DNA of 64,000 nucleotides from Hesseltinella vesiculosa. Lineage: Eukaryota; Mucoromycota; Mucoromycetes; Mucorales; Cunninghamellaceae. Of this stretch, positions 33,329 to 45,900 are shown in pieces; position 1 is the stretch's first letter; each line of letters starts with the position of its first letter. A model generated the notes under the pieces. The model worked only from the letters and a program-made list of their open reading frames with translations. It ran no database searches and was not told the DNA's origin. Both the position numbers and the translations under genes were made by a program. Location: the NCBI GenBank assembly GCA_002104935.1, contig MCGT01000028.1, positions 1 to 64,000 of the forward strand. Reading direction: 5' to 3'.

Positions 33329-36300
33329 ATGTCTGTCAATGCCCAGGAACAATGGTGGCATTGCTTGGCCAGATTCGACTTGGACAATCTCAAACAAGTC
33401 TTCTACAGTGACCCGCAGGTCTTGTACTGCACCATCGAAGATGCCCCTGTCGACCTGTCATTTACTCTCCAGCCTGCACTGCTCCTGCTAGAAGCTACGC
33501 CTCTCCTCGGCTCAACCTTGGACCGTATCACCGGCCTTCAATGGCTTCTTTGTCAATATCAGCAAGAAGAACTTTCTCGTCCATTGCTTCAGTTTCTCTT
33601 ACACGTAAGTCTCGATACAACACACTAAAAAGCAAAAAAAAAAAAAAAAAAATAGAAACAGGGGATCAGCGTCATCGTAGGGCTTCTTTCCTCCCCCTCC
33701 CCCTCCCCCCCCCTCCTCTATTTTTATATGGTCACTCAACACACGCTCCTTTTTTAATAGACCGTCACTGCCAAGGATTTAAATGAAGATCGATGGGGTG
33801 ACTACGAAAATACAACACTGCACTTGATCAGTTTACTGGGTCACCTCGATCTTGCCCAGCAACTCTTACAGCGAGGCGCCTCCCCCACCCTTGCCAACAC
33901 CCAAGGCGACCTACCATGCCATACCTCCCGATCAGACCCTATGACCCGACTACTGACCCCTAAATCCAAGAACCAAACCTTGGACCAACGCCGCCTACGC
34001 CCTAATTACAGCAGCCCCGACCGCTTTCAACAGTTGCGCCAGCTTGCCGAGTCCTCGTCTTCGTCCTCACCACCCGCCGGCTCCTCTCTGTCTCGGCTGC
34101 CTGCCCAAACCAAGCAAAACGTCCTTTCCGAAGAAGAGCCCGACCTCCAGAAGCAACGCAACCACCGGCGAAAAGACATTGCTATCCTGGCCCAGCGTTC
34201 AGCCGTCAAGAACAATCCCTTTGTCAAACAGGCCGACTCTGCCCAGGCCATTTCCTCTGTCACCCCAAAGTCATCTGTATCTTACGACGACACGATCGAT
34301 GCGAACGATGCCACCACCCAAGAAACCGACCCTGCTGATGGCACGCGCAAACCCAAGCGCAACTCCAAAGTCATTAATTCGCTCCAGACAAAGTCCTATG
34401 TTTCCTCAAGCATCTTTAAACAGCAAGCGCCCTCCACCTCTGCTGCACCAACCCCTACCGCCACGCTCTCATCCAATGTGCCTTCCTCACCCGAGCTGCC
34501 GTCCTCGCCGCCCACGCCGTCCGCATCCACATCGGCAACCTCATCTTGCTACCATGAATCGGATTCCCTGGAGGCATCCTCTCCTGTCTATAACAGCAAG
34601 CCCGGCGCCCTTCCCTTGGATGACTCCCTGTATGAACCGCAGGTGCACCATGAGCACCTGCAAGTCGATGCCCCTCTCCAGGACGAGATCAGCACCTCAG
34701 CGCACACCGCTGACATTCACATGCCATCCCAGCACGAAGACACCGTCCGATCTGTGCCGTCTACGCTCGACCCCCACGAGGAGGCCACCTTGTGTGAGCC
34801 GGCGGCTGCAGATGAACCAGCCCAGCCCAGCTGTCAGTCTGATGCCGGACGATCTCTGGAAGAAGAGCAGATGCCCGCCTCTACTCTCGTTGGTTCGCTG
34901 TCAATCGACACGACAAAGGATGTCAGCACCAGCAGTCCACCTACGCCTGTGCACACCACCCAGGCTTCCCCCATCACGCCTTCCCAAGCCCCTTCGATTC
35001 TATACCAAGACGTCGACCCTGTCATGAGCCGTCCAGCCGTACGCAATAACTATCCTTCTGGCCATCGGGCTTTCTCATCCGGGCCACCACCCTCGAGAAC
35101 CATCTCTGCCACGACCAAGGAGCTGCGCCGCCGCAGTGGCGCACAAAAGGACCAGTGGGCGCTCGAACTCTCGTCTTGGGCTTCGACCCTCGATCGTGAC
35201 TTTAGTTTGACCGAGCAAAACGAATCCCCTCCTTCGTCCATCCTTGAACCAGACGACGACCACAACACCCCCGTGCCGAGCGTGCACAAGCTCCAGATCG
35301 ACGACGACACTTTCCAACCCACCTATGCCCACTCTCCTTCCCATGCATACCCACCTGCTGTCAACGAAACTCTCTCCCATCAAAGGAAACCTGACCAAAG
35401 CCCTCCTGCCTTATCGCGCCGGGGCTCTCCGCCCCAGCCTCTCCCAACCAGCTACCACCACCCCAAGCCTCACCATCAGCATGAATGCTCTAATGATACC
35501 AGTGGAGCGCAGCGCCATCAAGATATAGGTTCTGTGAATGAACAGGTCCCCTTGCCGCAAAAATCCTATGGCAGTGTGTCCGTGCGCTCCACTTCCAGGT
35601 ATACCCGCCGCCTGCCATCCTTCGATGAAGTGTCAGACTCGGCCAGCAGCACCTCCACCCCTACCTTTTCCACTGCTCCTTCCAACACCGCTTCCAATAT
35701 TCACCAACACCATCAACAGCAGCACCAGCAACAACCACGCCAACATCAACATCAACATCAGCAACACCAGAGAGTGTCTCCCATTCAAAAAAAACCATCC
35801 CAGTCCGAAATGTCCTGGTCATCCTTGCTGCCGCCTGGCTTCCAAAAACTGGCCGGCACAGCCTCTCCTTCTCGTTCGCCGTCCATTTCATCGCAATCGT
35901 CCGCCAAGTCTCATACTAATGGCCACGGTAAACTCTATGTCCGTGTCAACGGCGTCCATGATGTGCTTGTGCCTATGCCCAAGGAGCGAACGCAAGTGCG
36001 ATGTGTGATCAGCGACGGCAAGTACGAATACATGTCTCGGTATGAATCTCTGGCCCCAGAAATCTCCTTTGATTACGAATGCATCATCGATATTTCCAAA
36101 CCCGACACCATCGTCAACCTGTCTTTGCATGTGCGCCCAGACTATGTCATGCGCAAGCCCTTGACGCGCCTGTTCTCGACCAGCCGAAAGCGGAAAGGCT
36201 CGCTGTCGTCCTATGTCAGCCATGAAGACGGTGCCATTGGTCAGACCCGTTTTGCTGTCAGTGACATGCTGCGAGCCTGCTACAAACACTCATACCTGGC

Positions 36301-36637
36301 CTCTTTCCATTGCTTCAATGCCTGGCACACCAAAAGTCCATCCTCCCACTCCCCCAAGTCAGCCGAGCCCGTGGACGACGGCTCCGACGCAGGCGTGCTC
36401 AAAGTCATTGCCAACTTTGATGTCGAACTCCTGTACCTCCCTGTCACTGATCCTTCTGCTGTAAGTTATTCTCTCTTCATTTGAACCGTCCTTCTTACCC
36501 TGCCTGTTCCCTTCCAGACTGTCCCGCCCAATCTGCGCGACTGCGACATGGCCATCAAGATCCAGCAGTGGAATGAAACAAGAGTAGAGTCGGATCACGT
36601 GCATAAAATTCAACGCCCTCTTCCTCGTGTTTCTTAG
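33329..36637 (+). CDS. Ankyrin plus anillin/Bud4 C2-like protein, no PH domain
   Basis: Exons 33329-33604, 33761-36460, 36518-36637; 1031 aa, phases close. An ankyrin repeat lies at ~109-145 (TTLHLISLLGHLDLAQQLL, then RGASPTLANTQGDLP). A 650-residue Ser/Pro/Thr-rich, probably disordered, middle includes a His/Gln run (~738-765). The C-terminal domain (~815-990) opens KLYVRVNGVHDVLVPMPKE and looks like the C2-like half of the anillin homology region of Bud4/Mid-type septation proteins. The last exon reads PPNLRDCDMAIKIQQWNET, where relatives lead into a PH domain. Here the frame stops 20 residues later and no PH sequence is found downstream. Septum or cell-polarity role is inferred. A long frame at 34044-35027 in another register is a shadow. 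Confidence 0.78.
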
Positions 36638-37164
36638 ATGCCTCCTCTTTCTTTCAGGCAAAACTGCATACGTAGAAAATTAAAAAATATCGCTTTGATA
36701 GCTAGCAAAGTAACAATAAAATGACGTGATTTATTCACTGTCCCGCCGAGCCGATCTTTAAATATTCTCGATCAGACATTGGAAAGTGGCAGTGCCATTC
36801 AAATCCGTCCTTTGCCGTCATGGTGGATCAATGTGCACATTGGTCATCTTCAGTATTATGTACCGGATTTATTTTTAAGCCGTGAATGAGAATTTTTAGC
36901 AGGCAAAACCAATCGGGCGAACTGGTAAATTATTTTGTAAAGTAAAATAAAGTGCCAGACTTTATCATTGAAGTTAGGTGAATCGCAAGAAAGAAAGAAA
37001 AAAAGATGGGGAGATATAGAAGGGACCTGCTGGAATTTTTTTTTTTTTTTTGTATAAAAAAACTGCTGGAATTTGGACATTTGGATTGCCTTGGACTTGT
37101 TTGGATTGTGCAACTTACCCATAAAAATAAGCAAACCCCTGTTTCTCTACAAGAATTTATTTAG
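36638..37164. other. Intergenic region after the ankyrin/C2 gene
   Basis: About 530 bp. I searched it for a continuation of the upstream gene (a PH domain) and found none. The string ctgctggaattt occurs twice around a T-run (37028-37076). No gene is supported. Confidence 0.5.
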
Positions 37165-37400
37165 CAATTTTGCACTGCGATATTTTATCAGATCGCCTTG
37201 GGGATCCCCTGGCCTAAATGGCCGATTTATCGGAGGTGTCAAAATAAAACTGATCGAGAGTTGGCTGGGCAACTTTCACCAATCGACTTGACTTTTTCAG
37301 TACCATCATCAATCATGAATTTGCGTTCCCTTACAAAATTTCCAGTCGATCTGACTACTCAAAAGTGCTGTGTAGCATCTTCTTTTTTTTTTTTTTTGTA
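37165..37400. mobile_element. Palindromic repeat family, single arm (copy C)
   Basis: Matches the left arm of the element at 9880-10665: cagatcgccttggggatccc, gttggctgggcaactttcac, cgacttgactttttcag, and ends in a T-run after 'actcaaaagtgctgtg'. The inverted partner arm is not seen to the right, so this is a solo-arm or truncated copy. Confidence 0.7.
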
Positions 37401-38003
37401 AGGACATCACAGAGTGCCAACTCAAGCTCTAATGAGACAGCAGAACATACAAGGCAGGAGAGCAAGTAAATCAGCGACTGGATCCAACGTTCCTCGCTGC
37501 ACTTACTGCATTCTCCCAGAGGCAGAAGCAATGACGCGTGTAAACACCACGGAAACGCTGCTAGTCACCTGTGCCACGTCCACGAAACCAATGTGGATGA
37601 CGTCCTGGGGAATATCACTGGCTCAAATCACACCCCTTTCGTTCGCTGCTGTTCAATGAGGAAAGCCTTACGGTGCTACGGCCATACAAGACGGCAGCGA
37701 ATGCGTGCTACAGAAAATGCAATCCAAGAAATCAACATCATTGTTGACCACGTGCGGGATATGCACATCAAAGCAATGCATCATGCTGCATCATGCTCTG
37801 ACACTGCTGGAAGATAGATATGGAGGGCGAATGCCGATGCACTAAAGTAAGAGCCAAGTTGAAATCACGTCTTGTCCAAAGCTAGTCAATTTTGCTATCA
37901 AAGGCTTTCATAAAAAAAATCAGCATCCAATCTCACCATACCGTTCCAACAATGGATTTTGCCAACGCACTTTGTTTATTTCATTCACCTTGCTTTGGTA
38001 TTT
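37401..38003. other. Accessory region, nothing recognised
   Basis: About 600 bp. Short frames on the plus strand (near 37414-37659 and 37593-37817) show no domains and no consistent splice structure. Position between repeat fragments suggests old repeat material. Confidence 0.4.
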
Positions 38004-38401
38004 TCAAGGTTTGCCAGGTTTCGCTGGTGGTTTGTTGCCAGCAAGTATCGCGCCGCCCCAGTTTTGTGTCTGAAATGGTTTGAGTGTTAGAGCAGCGGAG
38101 GCAAAAAAAAAAGTAGGATATGAAATCATAGAAAAGGTGTAAAGAAATGCAATAACGCGCATAGTGTTGTGGAGATGGGAATGAATTCGGGTACAGAGGC
38201 TGTGCATCGTAACACTGGTCGAGTTTTATGCAGGCGGAGGCGACTAAAAATGCCAGGAAAAACCAGCTGCAACTGGCGCATGTTTCTTTCTACTTTTACG
38301 TATAAACTGTGCGTAAGCATCAAAGCCGAGGCATATTACTTGCAAGTCAAAGAAGACATATTAGAAGATTTTGCCTGCTTTTACAAACACAGAAGAGAGC
38401 G
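38004..38401. repeat. Scrambled fragments of the duplicated segment
   Basis: Positions 38004-38105 match part of the segment near 4410-4500 and 40388-40470 (ggtttcgctggtggtttgtt). Positions 38165-38240 match the segment's right end near 9445-9520 (gaattcaggcacaggggctg, with changes). Positions 38308-38401 match 2285-2371. A third, older, rearranged copy of the segment therefore lies immediately left of copy 2. Confidence 0.75.
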
Positions 38402-38873
38402 GCGCCATGCTTGATTTTAACCTTGTTCCCTTTTTGTAAAACAATGCTTTTTTTTTTTTTTGCTGAGAGCCATACTGCATTTTTCTTGGGATAGGAGTGC
38501 TTCATTTCGGATGTTTGCCGGTTGGCATGGTAACCTCTTCTTCAACACCATTTTCCGGCTACTATGTCATTAGCCTTTTTTTTTTTCATTCATTGCCATT
38601 GCCTGCATCCAGCATACAGGTAGTTTATTAAAAATTTATTTTAAAAATCAATGTGACGCCCTGCGTTGTCGTAATCACTAGACCCGGCTGTTGATTCCCT
38701 ATCGAATGCACTTGGAGCGAGACCTTGGAGACCAACATTCTTGCAACGGAGGGCTGCAAGGTGAAGAAATAATACAAAAGATCAGTGTCTAGATGCCTTC
38801 ATGTTAGCCATCCTTGCAGGGAGCACCCAAAAAAAAAATACTGCGCAACCATTGGCATGGACAGTACCAGTAC
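38402..38873. other. Spacer left of duplicated segment copy 2
   Basis: About 470 bp with two T-runs (38450-38461, 38576-38586). No gene or recognisable repeat. Confidence 0.4.
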
Positions 38874-41800
38874 GGTACCGTACGGACCTGATAATTTTCG
38901 CTGAGGAGGGATAACATAACCGTTTGGTTATGTAAGGACAATGGGGTCAAGTTGAACGTGCTGCAACTGAACACTACCTCAGCATACCGGTACATCAGCT
39001 ACCCACCACCACCCACCAAGTAAAAGAAATAGGTTTATTTTGTGACATCTTCAAGATGATGTCTGTTCGTTTATTTTAATACAGGCTATTCAAGTTGTTG
39101 TGTGGTACGTGTGTGTATATGATGCGAGTGTCTGCCATGGTAAAAGGAAGGCGCCAAGAGAAAGCAATGCCATTGGAGTCGGAGGAGAGGTATTACGCGA
39201 GGGGCTGGTGATTTTGATTTGCTGCCAGCAGCTGAGGGCAAGTTATTATGCCATGCGATTTTTGAATGATGGTTTTTTTTTTCTTTTTTTTTTCTTTTTT
39301 TTTTTATCGCATACTTTTTGCAGGATTGCGCTTTTTGCAGGACTGCGCTTTTTGGAGGATTGTGCTTTTTGCAGGATTGTGCTTTTTGCAGGATTGCGCA
39401 GTTGTTCGAGTTTGAGTCATCCTCGGTCAAAATTCAAGATAATTACATAGTCATTGTTCAGCGAAGAGCCAACCGCGTGTCACAGATTTGTTCGCGCTCC
39501 CCATCCAGATGAAGTTTGAATGCGCGTACAAACGTTTTCTTGTCCTGGGTCAAATTGGGATTCCATAAGTCGAATCGTGGCCATTTTATACCAGACAGAA
39601 CACCAGTGCAATCATACGCACATACTACCACACCAGGCAAAATGACAAAAGCAGCTTGTAGCGCCATGTAAACTTGAATAAAATCTTGATGTATTAAAAA
39701 AAAAAAGTGAGCATCACCACCTTGCATCCATTTGTATTCCATCAACGTAACCTTATTTATCGCGGCAGTCAGAGGACTTGATCCAGAGAGTTACTTCGAG
39801 TATGCCATCATAAAAGTGTGCTGCGATTTACTTTCCGCCCATGAGATGCCAATTGTGCCACCACACTAAAAAATCCATCTCGTTATGCTCGTGCTCTAGC
39901 AGACAATTATCATAATCACACCTTCATAAAAACTTACATACCACCAAATGCAACCGAGGTTTTGCTTGAAAAAGATCCACTGACCCAACCAGGTAATGCC
40001 AGAGGTGCGTTTTGATAGATGCTTCAAGTAGAGAATGCTTCCAAAAGTAGACCCCTACCGTGAAAATAAAAAGTGTCAGTGCTTAAGAAGATGGCTTCTA
40101 TAATGTAGCTCCCTTTCACAAACATGCTTACTTGCGCCCAGAGATGCCAATGGTCTCTTCCCTTGCCTTGCCTCGAGTATGACGACAGGTTCAATAATGC
40201 CACTTACGATTGAGACTGTTCTCCAACTTCAAGGTTGTTCATGATGCCAGGCGAGGGTCAATGGTGAGTGATGGTATGGCTGTGCTTGATATCCATGCAT
40301 TTGGATATCGTAGGACCCTCGCAATTGTCTTGATAATCATGTTGCAGTTTCTTTCATGCTTCTTTATGATTTCCATGTTCTTTGTTGCCAGGTTTCGCTG
40401 GTGATTTGGTTCCAGCAAGGATCGCGCCGCCCCAGTTTTATGTCTGAAGGGATTTGAATGTTAGAACAGCCGAGGTAAAAATAAAAAAAAGTACTTACGA
40501 TTGAGACTGTTCTCCAGTTTCAGGGTTGTCATGATGCCAGGCGAGGGTCCAAGGTGAGTGATGGTATAGCTGTGCTTGATATCCATGTCATTTGGATATC
40601 GCAGGACCCTCGCAATTGTCTTGATAATCATGCCGGTGAGAGGATCTGCTGATAATCTTGAAGCCAAAATCAAGGTACAGTATGCAACTACGTTTCTGCG
40701 GTGAATCATTGACTGAAGAATATCGGCTATTTGATAGTATGCTTCATTTTGTGTTGAATTTACTTTTTGGAGTGCAGTGATGAAAATTTTCGATGGTCAA
40801 CGAAGCAATGCGTTGCGTTTTTGTTGCCATGTTGACAGAGCTATTGCTTGACACTCCAAGGAGAGGTATAATACATAGGCGCTTGAGATCCTAGGCTTGG
40901 CTGCTTGATGGTATTGGTGTTGCCCCGCATTCGCCTTAACGATCATTCCAGTGATAACTGCCATCGATCATGTTGTTTTCAGGGATGACAATGAATGTGT
41001 CGAGTAGACTAATATGAAGCCAGATTTGAGTGCTGACCGCTGAGGTGAGACTTGTAAAGCATAATCGAGATCAGGTTGCTGTCTCTTCCCAGGTCATCAT
41101 TGATCGGATGTTTTGGTTGCCTATTGGTACAGTTGAACTGTTTGCAAGTGTTATCTGTGATGATGCAACGGATGTCGGTGATGTTGTGTGGTTTTGACTT
41201 CCACATTTTGAGCTTTGGCAACCATGAGTTCATCCTTCTAGGCTTGAATGTTGGAATGATCGTCGGCACGTGTTGTCAATGCATCCTGCCCTGACTGAAA
41301 AAAAATCACCCCCCCCCCAGCGACCTATCCCCTCCTCTCCTCCACTTACTGCGCTCAGGTGCCCCGTTCTCCAGCAGAGAAAGCGATGACAACCTCTTCA
41401 CCAAGTAGCACTCCTCCCCCAAAAAATACCTGTCTTTCACCCTTCTACAGGGGCGAACATCCAAAGCATAAGACTGCGTTTCTTCCTTCTTGCTTTCCCA
41501 CGAAAGTCAAGGTGACACTTCAATGAACCAGCATCAGGACACACCCATAGAGGACAAGATATAGCAACGACATGAGGAAAGGTGAGGACACTGACTAGCC
41601 AAGTGGGCGCACTTGCTAGCCCCCCAAGGGCGGCAACTCGAGGGAGGATAGCCAAGCTAGAAATAAGAAGCGGGTTAGCTTCACTGATATGGAAGAATCA
41701 TTTCTACCTAGGAAACTTACTTTGCTATGTTCCGAGGAGGTTCTTGGTCAGCAGCAAATAGCAGGTTGTTGGAGGCATAAAGCGAAGAAGGCCGGCGCGT

Positions 41801-43109
41801 TGGAGCCGGTCAAAAATGAATAAAAAAATGGTTAGACACACATGTTCCAAGTGGAAAGAATACACACATGACTTAACAATAAGGCGGAAAATGAGAGGGT
41901 TGAGGTCTCGAGGCATATCCTCATGGTCAGAAGCAAATAGCAGGTTGTTGGAGGCGTAAAGCGAAGATGACCGACGCGTTGGGGCCAGTCAAACATGAAT
42001 AAAATAATTGGTTAGACACACATGTTCCAAGTGGAAAGAAAACACATGACTTACCAATAAGGCGGAGAATAGGAGGGTTGAGGTCTCGAGGCATACCCTC
42101 ATAGCGACAGAGAGCAATTGAATAATAAAAATATTACAAAAAAAGGCGGTCAGTTATTGCTCGATCAAGATTGGATTGGACTTCCCCGTGTTTGAAGCTG
42201 GGTGCGACTTGCCAAAATAAGTGATCCGGAAGAGAAGGATTAGAAGCATGATCTAAAGGCACACAATAGAATGGATTTTGTTGCCGCCAAAAACCATTTC
42301 ATTGTGTGCCAGGCACATAAATCATAAAAAAAAGGTTAGTCATTTTGCAACCTTTAATAAAAGATAGTTTTTACCTTTGACCTAGAGCAAAGAGAGTACC
42401 TGCGATATTCAGGTGTGGCGTGCAAAAGAAGCCTAAATAGTCCAGTGTCTCTCGTTTATCCACAGTCTTCATGCCATTCTTATTCCAAGGGAAATTCCAT
42501 CAACTGCGAAGTGTCAGAAAGAAAAAGGTGAGTCACACACTTTTTCAGTTACCTGCATCATTAGGGCTAGTCGGAAGGCATAAAAAAGAGAGAGACCGGC
42601 CACCGTTGGGTCCAGAGATGACATCAATCTCCGCTGTATGGAGACAGGGATGACCGTCATCGCGCAAAAGCAGAAGAGAAGTTCCGGGGATCGCTGGAGT
42701 TGGTGACTATGGCAGGCAGGGCATGGTGCAGGCGAATGCGGGGTCAGTTACTAGGGGCGGCGCGAATCTGCAATGGGTAGAGCGAGAGTCAATCATTCTG
42801 ATTCATGATTCAAGTTTTTTCTGACTTGCAAATTAGGCGTTGGTCTACGTGTCCCGTGGGCATCAACTTGAAGTATATGGTACAGTATGTGCATTTGTCG
42901 ACAAAACATCTAAATAAAGCATAAACGGTTAGCCAATCGCCGAGAGTCTTCTCTATTTATATGACGTACAATTTGGGCCCTGTCCAGGTGTCTATGGTTA
43001 TCGTTTCACCACTCAACTGCACATAGCAGATGAGGCATCTGAACAAAGAAAGTGAGTCTTTTGAACTAGTAGTACGTTGGAAATCTATCTTACCTATTAG
43101 CAATATGGA

Positions 43110-43830
43110 CAGAGCACAGGGTATCTTCCAAGTGTGCTGGGTATCGTCTAGTCACGCAGGGTATCTTCAAGGCGCACAGGGTATCGTCTAGGTGCACTGG
43201 GTATCTTCTCGGCGTGCAGGGTATCTTCTAGGAGCACAGGGTATCTTCTATATGTTCAGTGGCATCTACCACGTGTGCTGGGTATCGTCTAGTCACACAG
43301 GGTATTTTTAAGGTGCACAGGGTAACTTCTAGGTGTGCAGGGTATCTTCTAGGTGTGCAGGGTATCTTCTAGGCGCACAGGGTATCTTCTAGGCGCACAG
43401 GGTATCTTCGAGGTACATAGGTTATCGTCTTTGTGCACAGGGTATCGTCTAGGACCACAGGGTATCTTCGAGGTACATAGGTTATCGTCTTTGTGCACAG
43501 GGTATCGTCTTGGTACAGAGGGATCCCAAGCTATTCAGTTTCCGGTCGTATCCCATTAATGCCACACTGTCATAAAAAAAAAACAGTAAAGCTGACGTTA
43601 AAGCTTTTTCAAGGGGCACATTGCGCGTTTCAACTTACCTCGCACGACGTTGCTGCTGGTGTGAGGTCTTAAGGGATCTCAAGCCCAGGTGCTTCAAGGG
43701 GTTCCCAAGCCCAGGTTCTTCAAATTGGTTCCCAAGCCATTGAGGTCTTAAGGGTTCTCAAGCCCAGGTCCTTCAAAGGGTTCCCAAGCCCAGGTCCTTC
43801 AGTTGGTTCCCAAGCCATGGAGTTGTTCCT
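43110..43830. repeat. Minisatellite and single cassette in copy 2
   Basis: 43110-43525 is the second copy of the ~20-bp gggtatcttctaggt array. 43640-43830 retains one intron-plus-exon-like cassette (gcacgacgttgctg...) fused directly to the gaggtcttaagggttctc half-unit. It equals the copy-1 arrangement with about two cassettes removed. Confidence 0.8.
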
Positions 43831-44012
43831 GGCGCCAGGATGCCAGCTAGAATACCACAGAAAAAGTGAATGGGTATGTTTTGGTTAAAAAGTTTCCAAG
43901 GAGTTCATTGTCGATATCTACTTACCTAGCATGGAAGCTTCTGTTACATGGATCATTGAAATCAATAAAAATTAGCTATTGTCTAGTTCGTTGTATCTGT
44001 TTGGATTCATAC

Positions 44013-44845
44013 CTAAGCCCACGGGTTTTCCATAACCAGGGCGCTCATGGCGGAAAGCGTCTTGGTGGAGGCGGGCGCGATCAGGAAAACTGGGCCACAC
44101 ACAACGGTCACGTTGGTGGCGGTGGTGGCGGACGTGACGGTGGTGGTGGCGGTGGCGGTAGTGGTGGTGGCGGCCGAGTGCATAAACCATGGGTCCTCAG
44201 GCCAAGCTGATCGAGGAATCGATGGCAGGGCAGGACGTGGCAGCGGTGACGGAGAGCGGGCGACAGGGCGACGAGCATCACTCCAAGGGTCGGCGAGCAG
44301 AGGCGGACACACCAGCACAGGAAGAGGCAAGGGTGAGCGGGCACCAAGCCATGGGTCCACTGTCTTGGCAGCTTTGGTGGGTTGTGGCAAACGTGGGCCA
44401 CCAGGGTGACGAGCACCAAGCCAAGGATCGGCGGGCAGGGCCGACAGAGGTGGGCGCTGCAACAAAGGTGCAGGCAACAGCAAAGGCACACAGCCAGAAG
44501 CGACAGAAGCGTTGCTAGGCTCACGCTATATTTTTTTTTTAAAAAAAGAATCAATCCGAGGTATTCAATACAATCATATCAGTAAACATAAAGTCAACTT
44601 ACGCCTAGGTGAGATCGACGGGAAACGATCATTCGAAGCAGCCAGAGGCCGCAGAGACATGCGCATGCGAGCATGGCAAACTCGCCAGCAAGAGCGAAAT
44701 CATTGCTGGGAGCGTCGATCAGCATGGCTGTGGTGGCAGTAGTCGTTAAGGCGGTGGGAGTGGTGGCAGTAGCAGGCTCGGTGGGCATTGGAGGAGCCAC
44801 ACCGGCAAAGAAGCGCGAAAAAACAGCAGCGGCAAACATCAACAT
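44013..44845 (-). CDS. Putative small membrane protein of the duplicated segment, copy 2
   Basis: Exons 44845-44603 and 44525-44013, 251 aa, same structure as 8381-9243. The Thr/Val-rich tract is 10 codons shorter in frame. DPWLGAR and DPWSDAR repeats, the hydrophobic N-terminus and the membrane span before RMIVSRR are all kept. Differences from copy 1 fall mainly at third codon positions (for example ccc/cca Pro, tcc/tcg Ser, ttg/ctg Leu, aac/aat Asn). Function unknown. Confidence 0.55.
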
Positions 44846-45392
44846 CGTAAATCAGTAAAGGGAAGAAGAAGAAGATGAAAAAAAACAAAGTAAACAACAA
44901 AAGCCACTTGATCCAGCCAATCACAGCAGGGCATTAGCTTTGCCATATTGAGTGTTTTTTATTGCCATGGTTTATATCTATTTTTTATAAAAAAAATACA
45001 ACAGGAGAAGTAAAACATGGTTGCAAAGTAATGCAGCGCGTCGAAGAAGTGGAGATACAATGAATTCAGGCACAGGGGCTGTGCATCGTAGGACTGGGCG
45101 AGTTTCAAAATCTGCCGGCATTCCGGGTAAATTAACGCAAATGAACTTTAATCTGCACTATTTTTTTGTGGCTGTCTTGTGTGCCGTGGCAGGTTTTATT
45201 GGGTTCTGGTTCTTTCCAATCTAATCAAGTATATGATAACTTCGCCATGAAAGGTAGGAAAGCAGGAAAAAAAAAAAAAGGACACTGACGCGACACGCTT
45301 CATATTTTTTTTTTTGGCGTTGACAGTCAAATTTTTCGTGCGGCGCTATTGGCTGGTGACTGGCAGCCAATCCAGTACAGTCCCCGTCACCA

Positions 45393-45900
45393 TTCGTACC
45401 GTTTTTGTTAACGGAACGGTTCCGGTACATTAAATCAGGAAATACAATGTGAATGCAAGCGACAATGCAATTTGTTCAGGAATGCGGCAGAACGGCACGA
45501 CCTGCGCAACGACGACCTCAAACTCAGAAAAAAAAGGCGATATCATCGATATTCAAATAAGGTAAAATAAGACATCCAAAAAACAAGCCTGACAATTGCA
45601 AAGTGTACAGTATGGCGCTGACAGCGCGCAACAATTCAGCGGGCGTCGACGGACACATCCTTTTTTGAAAAAGTCGCATTTACAGTTTTGAAATGTCACA
45701 TGCACATTTTGCATTTGCGATATAGCAACCTGTACCCAGATTGAAAATGACCTGTCGTGCCTCATTGGTTGATAGAAATATAGCTCGTCTTCCTCGCCGG
45801 CGGCCACAAGGATCTGGCGAAGCGCCTATGACAGAGGGGCATGAAGACCACAGAGTTTCAAGTGAAACCGCGCACCTGAGAGTTCAGCAGGAAAAAAAAA
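45393..45900. other. Spacer between segment copy 2 and 29-bp minisatellite
   Basis: About 500 bp. A minus-strand frame (45553-45807) has no domain. No gene is supported. Confidence 0.4.

Larger units (their letters stand above)
38874..45392. repeat. Large duplicated segment, copy 2 (partner 2646-9789)
   Basis: Continuous match in direct orientation from ggtaccgtacgg to ccccgtcacca. It lacks the 270-bp insertion of copy 1 and two of the three intron-plus-exon cassettes, and has 18-43 bp length changes at homopolymers and minisatellites. Just beyond the right end, gtaccg...aacggttccggtac (45399-45430) faces the left-end ggtaccgtacgg, hinting at short inverted termini. No transposition gene seen. 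Confidence 0.9.

Noticed and set aside
34044..35027. 327-codon plus-strand frame
   Set aside because: Shifted-register shadow of the ankyrin/C2 gene, Pro/Arg-rich, with no independent start context.
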